From: Mycoplasma iguanae
Lineage (GTDB): Bacteria > Bacillota_I > Bacilli_A > Mycoplasmatales > Metamycoplasmataceae
Assembly: GCF_024722375.1 (NCBI RefSeq)
Contig: NZ_CP102734.1
Coordinates: 319,346 to 383,345 of the forward strand
DNA length: 64,000 nucleotides
Direction: 5' to 3'
Shown piece by piece: positions 1 to 9,262 of the stretch. The notes under the pieces were generated by a model. That model did not search any database, was not told the origin of the DNA, and worked only from the letters and a program-made list of their open reading frames with translations. Each line of letters begins with the position of its first letter. Position 1 is the first letter of the stretch. The position numbers and the translations under genes are program-made.

Positions 1-518
1 AATCAGGAGCTTATACAGGTGAAATTTCAGCTGTAATGTTAAAAGATTTAAGCGTTAAATATGTAATTTTAGGTCACTCAGAAAGAAGAACTTATTACGG
101 GGAAACAGACAAAATTGTAAATGCAAAAATGCACCAAGCAATCAAACATGGATTAGTGCCAATTGTTTGTGTTGGAGAAACTTTAGAAGAATATGAAGCT
201 GGTAAAACGCAAGAAGTTATTAAACATCAAATTGCAGGTTCACTAGAAGGATTGGAAGATTATTCAAAAATTGTTTTAGCTTATGAACCAATTTGAGCGA
301 TTGGAACAGGAAAAACAGCAACTCCTGAAATTGCACAAAATGTTTGTCAATTTATCCATTCATTAACTTCAAAAAACTTAGTAGTGCAATATGGGGGAAG
401 TGTTTCACCTGAAAATGTTGCAGATTTAATGTCTCAGTCAGATATTGATGGAGCATTAGTTGGTGGAGCTTCATTAAAGCCAGAATCATTTATCAAATTA
501 TTAACTTTGGGAAAATAA
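1..518 (+). CDS. tpiA: Triosephosphate isomerase, 3' part (5' end outside window)
   Basis: Interconverts dihydroxyacetone phosphate and glyceraldehyde 3-phosphate in glycolysis, in the cytosol. The reading frame is open from base 3, so the start lies upstream of the window. Visible are [10 protein letters not shown], the catalytic-histidine-side motif GHSERR, the catalytic glutamate motif AYEPIWAIGTG and the phosphate-binding YGGSVSPEN and GALVGGASL loops near the C-terminus. The Trp of AYEPIW is encoded by TGA, which sets genetic code 4 for the window. It is followed after 14 bases by a row of small membrane genes on the same strand. The identification is very secure. Confidence 0.97.
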
Positions 519-532
519 TATTACAAGTAGTT

Positions 533-1012
533 ATGAAACAAGTTGATCAAGATTTGAAAATTTATATGCAACAAAAACTAAGATCAATGGAAAAACAAAA
601 AAAATTTGCTTACAGATCAAATTATGTTGCAAAAATTTTAACATTAACATTAAATTTAATAATTATTGGTTTAGCTATTTGAGCGCTTGTATACCAAATT
701 GAAATTTATCAAGCATCAGATAAAAAAGATTTTATAAATGAAATAGGGTTAACTTTCTTTTTAGCGCTTTTTATTGTTTTAACTTTTTTCATCACTTTAG
801 GTTTATCTTTTTATAGCGCTTTTATGAAGTTTGAAGATTATAAAAAAGCGATTAATGAAATTGAATATATTAGTATTTTGCTAAAAGAAAAACCAGATTA
901 TTCAATTAATGATTTTGAAAAAGATTTAGCCGGTATTCAACAAGCTCATTTACAAAAGAAAAAAATATCTAAAAAAGAAATTTTAATTAAGTTCATTATG
1001 GGAGAAAAATAA
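533..1012 (+). CDS. Small two-TM membrane protein, DUF4231-like (first of three in tandem)
   Basis: The 159-residue product has a charged N-terminus, two hydrophobic segments (about residues 34-56 and 70-92) and a Lys/Glu-rich cytoplasmic tail. One Trp is TGA-encoded. It resembles the small DUF4231-type membrane proteins common in mycoplasmas, but this rests on architecture and not on a diagnostic motif. It begins 14 bases after tpiA without a clear Shine-Dalgarno sequence, and its stop overlaps the next start (TAATG), so the three genes are probably co-transcribed and translationally coupled. No function can be assigned. Confidence 0.75.
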
Positions 1013-1518
1013 TGATTACTTTTAAAATGAGAAATTCTTCACAGGACTTTGTAAAATATGCAATTAGAAGCACAAAATTACGTGCTTTAAGATTTAAAAC
1101 TGCTTTTTGATCAATATCAATTTTTTCTTTGTTTTTTGGTTTTTTTTCAGGCTTAATGGGAACTGCCAAACTTGCATCAACTAGATTTCCAGAAGCTTAC
1201 AAAAGCATTGTTGAAGCTTTTGTAACAATCACAAAAGACGGAAAAACTATAGATCAATGGCCAATTTTTGTGTTATGAATAGGTGTTGCAACTTCTATTA
1301 TTTCAGGTTTATTAGCATTATTTCTAGTACGTCAAAGGTGAATTGATAACGAAAAAAAACATAATATTATTATGTTAGAAATGCGTTTATATCAAGCACA
1401 ATATGGAATTTACAGCGATCCAAAAACAGCCGACTTAGTAATTTTTAACCGTGTATCAGAAATTTTAGAAACAAATAAAGAAATTATAAAACGCTGAGGT
1501 AGAAATGATGCCAAGTAA
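1012..1518 (+). CDS. Small two-TM membrane protein, DUF4231-like (second of three)
   Basis: The 168-residue product has hydrophobic segments near residues 31-50 and 84-107, followed by a soluble helical tail. The layout matches both neighbours although sequence similarity between them is low. Several TGA codons are read as Trp. The ATG overlaps the preceding stop by one base, and the 3' end overlaps the next gene by 14 bases, which indicates coupling. Start choice follows the TAATG junction. Possibly the three subunits of one membrane complex (inference). Confidence 0.75.
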
Positions 1519-1894
1519 AGAATTATTGTTAAATAAGAGTAAAGCTTTAGCAAATAAGCTTTATAAAAAATACTTAATTTCAAAATTTCTTTATTTAATA
1601 CTAAACATTATTCTAATTCTTATGTCGGCTTTTATGAGTATTTTATCTGCTTATTCTATTGCTAAAAATCCTAATTTATATTCAGTTTCAATATTTGTGG
1701 CTATTGCTTTTATTACCGCAATTATGACTTTTTTAAATGCCTTAATTACAACTTTTACATTAAAAAATCGTTACAAGATTTTAAGTGATAAAATTGAGGT
1801 TTTAAAAGAACAAATTAAAAAAATAGAAGAAAATAAAATTGAAGATATGCGAGAGTTCATTGCCACAATCGGAACAATTGATAGTGTTCACTAG
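1505..1894 (+). CDS. Small two-TM membrane protein, DUF4231-like (third of three)
   Basis: The 129-residue product has two long hydrophobic segments (about 25-50 and 60-85) and then a Lys/Glu-rich amphipathic helix that looks like a short coiled coil. The gene begins 14 bases inside its upstream neighbour; the first of two consecutive ATG codons is used here, and the second, at 1508, is an alternative. The operon ends at a strong hairpin just downstream. Function unknown; same architecture as the two upstream genes. Confidence 0.75.
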   Translation: MMPSKELLLNKSKALANKLYKKYLISKFLYLILNIILILMSAFMSILSAYSIAKNPNLYSVSIFVAIAFITAIMTFLNALITTFTLKNRYKILSDKIEVLKEQIKKIEENKIEDMREFIATIGTIDSVH

Positions 1895-1910
1895 CCTTTT
1901 GATAAATTTA

Positions 1911-1960
1911 AATATAAAAAAATAAGTAAAAAATATAACTTTTACTTATTTTTTTATATT
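1911..1960. terminator. Bidirectional intrinsic terminator between convergent genes
   Basis: A perfect 21-bp inverted repeat (1911-1931 with 1940-1960, loop 1932-1939) of A-rich and then T-rich arms works in both orientations. It lies between the plus-strand membrane genes and the minus-strand kinase. Its right arm touches the first base of the kinase stop codon. Confidence 0.85.
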
Positions 1961-2598
1961 TATTTAGTGGTATCAATCAATTTAATTGTTTCTTCTAAAA
2001 CTTCTTGTTCTGATTTACCATTAGTATCAATGACGAAATATTTTAATTGATACTTTTGACAAAGTGCAATAAATAAAGTTTTGTATTGCTTATAAAGTTC
2101 TGAAAAATAATCTTGATTAATTTCTCAGTTATCTACCTCAATTTTTCTTCCTCGTTTTAAAAAACGGTATTTAAAAGTATCATAAGACATATCTAAAAAA
2201 ATGGCATAATCAGGCAATTCTTCTTTACCTATTAATTGTTCAAAAGCTAAATCATAAGCTTTTAAATATTTTGCATCTTTTGTAGCTAAATTTACTTTAG
2301 CAAAAATATAATGTTCTAAAGAAAAACGATCTAAAAATAAATGTTCTTGAGGATGTTTTCTTGCTTGTGATTTTTCCAGAATATCTGCAAATTTTGTTGA
2401 ATGAGACTCAACAATATATGTTTGAAAAGCGATTGTTAAATTTTCTTTTTTTTCATAAAGTCATTTTAAAAAAGTATTAAAAATTTCATCATCTTCTTCA
2501 AACTCAACTAGTAATTTTGAATTTTTGTAGTGTTTTGCTAAGTCAGAAGTTAAACTACTTTTCCCACTACTAATCATTCCACTAATACCAATTATCAT
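1960..2598 (-). CDS. Deoxynucleoside kinase (dGK/dAK family)
   Basis: Phosphorylates deoxynucleosides for salvage, on which mycoplasmas depend because they lack de novo nucleotide synthesis. The 212-residue protein starts with a P-loop, GISGMISSGKSS. A LFLDRFSLEH segment corresponds to the DRS-type motif of the family, and FLKRGRKIE resembles the substrate/LID-side arginine motif. A good Shine-Dalgarno sequence (AAAGGAGAA) precedes the ATG. It is transcribed alone, divergent from mnmG. dGK, dAK or dCK specificity cannot be settled by eye. Confidence 0.85.
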
Positions 2599-2622
2599 TT
2601 TTTCTCCTTTTGTTTTTTGAAT

Positions 2623-2665
2623 AGCTATATAACTATAGCAAAAAAAGCTATATAGTTATTTTTTT
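2623..2665. promoter_or_regulatory. Hairpin in the divergent kinase/mnmG intergenic region
   Basis: An imperfect inverted repeat (ATAACTATAGC, seven A, GCTATATAGTTAT) is followed by a T run and lies between two divergent starts, where no gene end needs terminating. It could be an attenuator in the kinase leader or insulation between promoters. No sequence family was recognised. Confidence 0.4.
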
Positions 2666-2681
2666 AACAAATTAATGGTAT

Positions 2682-2687
2682 TATAAT
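2682..2687 (+). promoter_or_regulatory. -10 box of a leaderless mnmG promoter
   Basis: TATAAT ends six bases before the mnmG ATG. With usual -10 spacing, transcription would start at or next to the A of ATG. There is no Shine-Dalgarno sequence. Confidence 0.7.
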
Positions 2688-2693
2688 AAAACT

Positions 2694-4526
2694 ATGAACA
2701 AAAACTATGATGCTATAGTAGTTGGCGGTGGTCATGCTGGAGTTGAAGCAACATATGTTCTTGCAAAAAAAGGCTTCAGAGTAGCACTTGTCACTTTAAA
2801 TATCAATAAATTGGCTTCTATGCCATGTAATCCATCAATTGGTGGCCCTGCAAAAGGAATTATTACAAGAGAAATTGATGCCTTGGGAGGAGTACAAGGT
2901 TATTTTTCTGATCATGCCATGATTCAAATTAAAATGTTAAATGAATCAAAAGGACCAGCTGTAAGAGCCATTAGGGCACAGATTGATAAAGATAAATATT
3001 CTGCAATTATTTTAGAAGACATTAAAACTAAAAAGAATATTACATTAATTGAAGATATTGTTGAAGATCTAGTTGTTAAAAATGATCAAATTGAAGCAAT
3101 CATTACTCAAAAACACGGAAAACTTACTGCAAAAGTTGCGATTTTAACTACAGGAACTTACATGGATTCACGTGTTTTAAGAGGAGAAGAAGTAGTTATT
3201 TCTGGACCAGATGGTGAAAAAACTACTAAAGGTATTTCTGAAAAACTAAGGGAATTAGGTTTCGAATTACAAAGATTAAAAACAGGAACGCCTCCTAGAA
3301 TTTTTACAGATTCAATTGATTTTTCGAAAGTAGAAGAAGAAATTTTAGACAAATCTTTTTTAAGTTTTAGTGATTATTCTGGCATTAAGCTAGACAAACA
3401 AATTCATTGTTATTTAACTTATACCAATGAAAAAACTCACAAAATTATTTTAGATAATTTAGACCGTTCTTCAATGTATTCTGGTTTGATTAATGGAGTT
3501 GGTCCAAGATATTGTCCATCTGTAGAAGATAAAATTGTACGTTTTCAAGACAAAGAACGTCATCAGATTTTTTTTGAACCAGAAACAAGGAAAGGTGATT
3601 TAATGTATATTAATGGCCTTTCAACTTCCATGCCAATTGAAGTTCAAAAAGCAATGATTGAAACTATTCCTGGATTAGAAAATGCTAAAGTTGCAAAATG
3701 AGCTTATGCTATTGAATATGACGCAATTAACCCTTTACAAGTGCAAAGAACTTTAGAAACTAAATTAGTTAAAGGTTTGTTTTTTGCAGGCCAAATTAAT
3801 GGCACTTCAGGTTATGAAGAAGCAGCAGCTCAAGGTTTAATAGCTGGAATTAATGCAGGTCAAATGTTAACAAATGCAGAGCCAATTGAAATTACCAGAA
3901 ATGATGGATATATTGGAGTTTTAATTGATGATTTAGTAACTAAAGGCACTAATGAACCATATAGAATGTTAACTTCTAGAGCTGAATATCGCTTACTTTT
4001 AAGAAATGATAATGCAGATATTAGAATGGCAAAATATGCTTTGAAAGCAAAAACAATTTCACAAGAAAGATATAATGAAATTATTGCTAAATATGATGCA
4101 ATTGACCAAAAAATTAAAGAATTAGAAAAAGAATTTATTTCACCTAAAGATAATATAGGAACTAAATATAATATTTTAAATGGGCAATCAAAATTAAAAA
4201 CTCTTATGCGTCCAGATGTAAATCCTCAAGATATCCTTGCAGATTTTGATTATTTAGAACAATTAACAACTATAGTTCGTCTGGAAGGTTATATCCAAAA
4301 ACAAAAAAATGAAGCCAAAAAAATGATTCGCTTAGAAAAATTAAAATTACCTGATGATATTGATTGAAATAAGGTTGATAATCTAGCTTCAGAAGCCAGA
4401 GATAAATTAATTAAAATCCGTCCAAGAACAGTTGGACAAGCTTCTAGAATTAGTGGAATTAATCCAGCTGATATTCAAATGATTATGTTTTATTTAAATA
4501 CAAGAAATATAAAAAATGAAAATTAA
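2694..4526 (+). CDS. mnmG: tRNA uridine-34 5-carboxymethylaminomethyl modification protein MnmG (GidA)
   Basis: The FAD/NADH-dependent subunit that, with MnmE, builds the cmnm5U wobble modification. The 610-residue protein has the FAD-binding [11 protein letters not shown] near residue 10 and the family signature [13 protein letters not shown] near residue 45. Further on come LKTGTPPR and, near residue 360, [15 protein letters not shown]; the C-terminal MnmE-interaction helices end the protein. TGA encodes Trp at least twice. Translation probably begins on a leaderless mRNA. The 3' end overlaps rlmH by 11 bases. Length is typical of the family. Confidence 0.97.
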
Positions 4527-4947
4527 TGTTATTTCTGTTGGTAGTTTAAAAAATGATCTTCAAAAAATTTATGATTCATATGCTAAAAAAATTAGTTTTT
4601 TTGCAAAAATTAATTTAATTGAAATTAAAGAATCTAATGAAAAAAACATTCAACAAAAAATTACTTTTGAAACAACAAAAATTCTTGAAAAAATACCACA
4701 TAATTCTCGAGTAATTTTATGTTCTTTACAAGGAAAACAAATTTCTTCAGATGAATTTGCTAATTTTACAGAAATTGATAATATCACGTTTGTGATCGGT
4801 GGATCAAATGGAGTTGATGAAAAACTATTTAAAGAAAAAATTAATTTTTCTAAAATGACATTTCCACATCAGCTTTTTAGAATAATGTTAATTGAACAAA
4901 TTTATCGAGGTTTTACAATCAAAAAAAATATTAAATATCATAAATAG
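4516..4947 (+). CDS. rlmH: 23S rRNA (pseudouridine-1915-N3) methyltransferase RlmH
   Basis: Methylates pseudouridine 1915 in helix 69 of 23S rRNA using S-adenosylmethionine. At 143 residues it is slightly shorter than E. coli RlmH. The trefoil-knot signature is present: [11 protein letters not shown], then the C-terminal [15 protein letters not shown] and a terminal KYHK. It starts inside the end of mnmG and is followed after two bases by rnc, so the three genes form one RNA-maturation operon. Confidence 0.93.
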   Translation: MKINVISVGSLKNDLQKIYDSYAKKISFFAKINLIEIKESNEKNIQQKITFETTKILEKIPHNSRVILCSLQGKQISSDEFANFTEIDNITFVIGGSNGVDEKLFKEKINFSKMTFPHQLFRIMLIEQIYRGFTIKKNIKYHK

Positions 4948-4949
4948 AA

Positions 4950-5630
4950 ATGAATAAAATGGAAAAATTATTTCAAAAAATTGCAATCCAGCCAAACGAT
5001 TTAAAAATATTTCAAAAAGCTTTTACACACAAATCTTTTTCAAATTCCTATCCCAAATCGCCGAATTACAATATGCTAGAATTTTTAGGAGATAGCATTT
5101 TACAATTCAAAACTTCTAATTTTATTTATCATAATTTTTTTGAAATTGAGGAAGGCGAAGCAACACTGCTAAGGGCAAAAAATGTTAATACAAAAGCGCT
5201 TTCAGAATTAGCTACAGCCCTAGAATTAACAAAGTATGTGCGTATTGCTAAAAATTCTGAACCAATTTTACAAAACCCCAAAATTCAAGCTGATCTTTTT
5301 GAATCATTGGTAGCTGCAATTTATTTAGATCAAGGTGATGAAAAATTAGAACAATTTTTAGAACGTTTTTTTTACCCTCAAATTAAAAAATCTTTTTCCC
5401 AAAAACACATCAATTTAAAAGACCCAAAAACAACTTTTCAAGAATACGTTCAGCATTTTAGTAAGAAATCTGTCCAATACATCGTTACTAAATCTGATGA
5501 AGATGGTCAATATCATGCTATTTTAAAACACGAAAACCAAAATTTTGGTCGTGGGATTGGTAAAAGTAAAAAAGAAGCTGAAACTAATGCAGCTCTTGAA
5601 GCTTTAACTAACTTAAAAATTGTTAAATAG
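4950..5630 (+). CDS. rnc: Ribonuclease III
   Basis: Double-strand-specific endonuclease for rRNA precursor processing. The 226-residue protein has the family signature as MLEFLGDSILQ near residue 42 and the second metal-binding region DLFESLVAAIYLDQG near residue 112. The C-terminal dsRNA-binding domain spans about residues 150-222, with GRGIGKSKKEAETNAA. The stop codon lies inside a small palindrome that also holds the stop of the convergent EIIB-like gene, 12 bases away. Confidence 0.96.
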   Translation: MNKMEKLFQKIAIQPNDLKIFQKAFTHKSFSNSYPKSPNYNMLEFLGDSILQFKTSNFIYHNFFEIEEGEATLLRAKNVNTKALSELATALELTKYVRIAKNSEPILQNPKIQADLFESLVAAIYLDQGDEKLEQFLERFFYPQIKKSFSQKHINLKDPKTTFQEYVQHFSKKSVQYIVTKSDEDGQYHAILKHENQNFGRGIGKSKKEAETNAALEALTNLKIVK

Positions 5631-5642
5631 TTTTTTTAAAAA

Positions 5643-6002
5643 CTAGTTTAATTCATTGATAATTTTTTCGGCGATTGTTTTTGCTACATTTCCAACGATA
5701 ATGGTAATGCTGTTAGAAGATAAAACAACACCAGAAATTCCTTTTAGATCTTGAATAGCTTCACGATCAACAATTTTTGTGTTTTTTAAATCAATTCTCA
5801 CTTTATTGTGTGTAAAAGAACAATTTTGAATATTATTTTTAGAACCTAAAAGTTCTAAAAACTTTTCAAGGGCAAAAGGGATTTTGACTGAAGTGCTTAA
5901 GTAATCTTTTTTAGGTGTTTTTTTGTTAATTCAATAAATCCAAATTAAACCTAAAGTTATAATTGTTAAACTAACCATAATTATTTTATCTTTGAATGAC
6001 AT
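5643..6002 (-). CDS. Membrane-anchored EIIB-like (PTS glucose-family) small protein, probably lacking the phospho-cysteine
   Basis: The 119-residue product has one N-terminal membrane segment (about residues 7-25) and then a domain resembling the EIIB fold of glucose-type PTS permeases: FLELLGSKNNIQ, KVRIDLKNTKIVDREAI, GISGVV and ITIIVGN. Aligned on KVRIDLKN against the usual C-x-T-R-L-R motif, the phosphorylated cysteine position falls on Thr; the only Cys in the domain is three residues earlier. It is transcribed alone with a good Shine-Dalgarno sequence (AAGGGG). It is more likely a regulatory or degenerate EIIB than a working transporter subunit. Confidence 0.65.
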
Positions 6003-6104
6003 ATTACCCCTTATTTTTATGATATCTATTATTTTCGCCTTTATGATGTGGTAAAATTTATACGCTTTTTTTATATAAAATTATATAAAAAAATAAGGAG
6101 AATT

Positions 6105-7094
6105 ATGAAAGAAAGAGTCATTAGTGGAATTACTTCAACAGGTTCCTTAACAATTGGTAACTATATTGGAGCTATCAAAAACATGTTAAAGCTTCAAGAA
6201 GAATATGAAGCTTATATTATGGTTGCTGATTTACATGCTTTAACAGTAGAAATTGAACCTAAAGTTTTGCGAGAAAATCGCCGTTCAATTTTTGCCCTTT
6301 ATTTAGCTTTAGGAATTGATCCTCAAAAATCAACAATTTTTTATCAGTCAGATATTTTAGAACATACAATGTTTAATTGATTAACTTTAACCCAAACGAC
6401 AATGGGCCAATTAAATAGAATGACACAATTCAAAGATAAAAGTAATAAGATTAAAAATACAAATGGAACAGAATTAATACCAACAGGATTATTTTTATAT
6501 CCTACATTAATGGCGGCAGATATTATTGCTTATAATCCAAAATTTGTTCCTGTAGGAATTGATCAAAAACAACATTTAGAATTAACTAGAGATATTATTG
6601 ATCGTTTTAACAAAAAATATAAAACAAAATTTAATTTACCCGAGCCAATTATTGCTCAATTAGGGGCAAAAATTATGTCTTTGAGTGATCCTACTAAAAA
6701 AATGTCTAAATCTACTAATAATAAAAATGATTCTATTTTTCTTTTAGATGATCCTGATTTAGCTTATAAAAAGATTTTGAAAGCTGTTACTGATAGTGAA
6801 AATAAAGTTTATTTAAGTGATCATAAACCGGGAATTAAAAATTTATTAACCATTTATGCATCTTTAAAAGAAATTACTTTGGAAGAAGCAGCTGCAGAAT
6901 TTGTAAATAGCAATTATCAAGAATTTAAAAAAGCAGTTGCTGAATTTGTCAAGAATTTTCTAATTAACATTCAAATAAAATATCACGAAAACTTAACAAA
7001 AATAGATGAGATAGCAAGCCAGGGAGCAGCGAAAGCTCGCCAGGTAGCTCAAGCTAATTTACTCCATTTAATGGAAAAAGAAGGACTTAAATAA
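6105..7094 (+). CDS. trpS: Tryptophanyl-tRNA synthetase
   Basis: Charges tRNA-Trp, including the UGA-reading isoacceptor expected with this code. The 329-residue class I synthetase starts at the ATG preceded by AAGGAG, not at the longer upstream start at 6048. Visible are the HIGH-like motif GSLTIGNYIGA near residue 12, the substrate-pocket segment GIDQKQHLELTRD and the KMSKS loop KKMSKSTNN near residue 200. It overlaps thrS by one base (TAATG). Confidence 0.97.
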
Positions 7095-8836
7095 TGAAAT
7101 TAAATAAAGAATTAAATCATACATCAAGCCATTTATTAGCAGCAGCAGTTTTAAAACACTTTCCAGAAACCAAATTAGGTTTTGGACCTGCTACCCAAGA
7201 AGGGTTTTATTATGATTTTGAATTCAAAGAGCCAATTTCAGAAAATGATTTACAAAAAATTGAAAAAACTTTAAAAAAAATGGCAGCCGGTGGCTACAAA
7301 ATGATTGAAGATAAAAATGCACAATATTCTTTTGACCAAAAACCTTACAAAAAAGAATTGTATGATGAAATTATCGCTTCAGGTCAAAAAGCTACTTTTT
7401 ATTCTCTGGTGAATCCAGCAGATGGTTCAGTATTATTTACAGATCTTTGTGCTGGTGGACATTTAGAGTCAACAGCCAGCATCAAACATGTTAAATTACT
7501 TTCTTTAGCAGGAGCTTACTGAAGAGGAAATTCTAACAATATTCAATTAACCAGAATTTATGGAACTGCTTGAGAAACTCAAGCAGAATTGGAAGAATAT
7601 TTAAATATTTTAAAAGAAAGAAAAGAAAGAGATCATAGAAAAATTGGTAAAGAATTAAAGATTTTTAGTTTTAATGCTTTAAGTGGTCAAGGAATGCCTA
7701 TTTGGTTAGAAGATGGAATGAAAATTCGTAATGCCATTCATAAAAAAGTTCAAAAATGAGACCGTAAATACGGTTTTAATGAAGTTTTAACTCCACATTT
7801 TGGTGAAAAAGAATTGTATGAAATTTCAGGTCATTGACAGCACTATAAAGATGATATGTTTAGTCCTATTGAAGTAGAAAATGAGCTTTTAGTAGCACGT
7901 CCTATGACTTGTCCACATCATGTTTTGCTATACAAAGCAGAACGCCGCAGTTATAGAGAATTACCCATCCGATATTCTGAATTATCAAGACTTTATCGTT
8001 ATGAAAAATCAGGAGCTTTAACAGGATTGGAACGTGTAAGGTCAATGGATTTAACTGAAGGACATATTTTTGCAAGAGTAGATCAAATTGAAAAAGAATT
8101 TGTCCATCAATATAAATTGATCAAAGAAGTATTAGATTTTTTCAAAATTAAAGTCGATTATATTTCTTTTTCAAAAAGAGATAAAAGTGATAAAGAAAAA
8201 TTTTTCAATGATGATCAATTATGAGATAAAGCAGAAAAAGCTTTAGAAAATGTATTAAAAACTTTAGAAATTGAATATATTGAAAAAGAAGGTGAAGCAG
8301 CTTTTTATGGTCCTAAAATTGATATTCAAGTAAGAACAGTTTTAGGTCATGAAATTACTATGTCAACTTTACAATTAGATTTTCTTTTACCACAAAAATT
8401 TAAGATGGAATACATTGATCAAAATGAAACTAAACAAATACCGGTATTAATCCATAGAGGATTAATTGGAACTTATGAAAGATTTATTTCTATTCTGTTA
8501 GAACAAACAAAAGGTAATTTACCTTTTTGAATGAGTCCAAAACAAGTGGTTGTTATTCCAGTTAATTATGATTTACACCATGAATATGCCCAAAAAGTGC
8601 ATGATAAATTATTTGAATTAGGTTTCCACTCAGAAGTTGATTTTAGAAATGAAAGAATTAATAAAAAAATTCGGGAAGCACAAATGAAAAAAATTAAATT
8701 CCAGGTTATTATCGGGGATGAAGAACTTCAAAATGAAACTTTAACTTACAGAAAATACGGTTCAAACGATTCTGTTAATAATATCAGTCTAGCTCAATTT
8801 ATTGATTATTTAAATAACCTAAAAAATGAAAATTAA
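7094..8836 (+). CDS. thrS: Threonyl-tRNA synthetase (no TGS domain)
   Basis: Charges tRNA-Thr. At 580 residues it is shorter than the roughly 640-residue bacterial norm because the N-terminal TGS domain is missing. The protein opens directly in the editing domain with H9-x3-H13 (HTSSH) and later CAGGH. The class II core has [12 protein letters not shown] (motif 2 side), [13 protein letters not shown] (motif 3) and a C-terminal anticodon-binding domain (VVVIPVNYD to the end). Several TGA codons encode Trp. Its ATG overlaps the trpS stop and its end overlaps the next membrane gene by 11 bases. Confidence 0.96.
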
Positions 8837-9230
8837 AAATTTACTAGCATCTAACAATTTAGTTTCATTTCTGTTTATTATTATTCCTAATATTTTCATT
8901 TGAGTTTTTGCAGGTGGCGATATTCAAAAAAATAACACTAATTTCTTAACAACACTAATTATTGTTTTATCAGTAAATATTAGTTTAGCAGCATTGATTT
9001 TTATTATTTTAATATTAAAATGAATTAAGCCTGATGTTATTAAAACGGCCTTACCATCTTTAATAATTTTTCCTGCAATTATTTTAACTTATGATACAAA
9101 TACATGAATTAGATTTGCAATAATTGTAACTTTAATTATTACTTTCTCTATTGCTTCAATTTATCTATATGAAGCATTTCTTAAAAGAAATAAAAAGAAA
9201 GAAACACAAAAAGAAAATATTAATAAATAA
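8826..9230 (+). CDS. Small four-TM membrane protein of unknown function
   Basis: The 134-residue hydrophobic protein is found only when TGA is read as Trp (three such codons). It has about four transmembrane segments arranged in two hairpins and a Lys-rich C-terminal tail (KRNKKKETQKENINK). It starts inside the end of thrS, so it is translationally coupled, and ends at a strong terminator. No family motif was recognised. Confidence 0.8.
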
Positions 9231-9259
9231 AAAACACAGAATCTTTGTGTTTTTTATTT
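9225..9259. terminator. Bidirectional intrinsic terminator
   Basis: A perfect 14-bp stem (9225-9238 with 9246-9259), A-rich on one arm and T-rich on the other, ends the trpS-thrS operon. Read from the other strand, it ends the pot operon. Confidence 0.85.
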
Positions 9260-9262
9260 ATA

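Noticed and set aside
2623-2665. True terminator between the kinase and mnmG
   Set aside because: The two genes diverge here, so no transcript needs to end; it was recorded as a regulatory hairpin of unknown role.
3158-3352. Minus-strand open frame inside mnmG
   Set aside because: It lies wholly within conserved MnmG sequence (LKTGTPPR region on the plus strand), so it is a shadow frame.
6048-6104. Longer TrpRS start at 6048
   Set aside because: The extra residues are not family-like, and AAGGAG sits just before the ATG at 6105.
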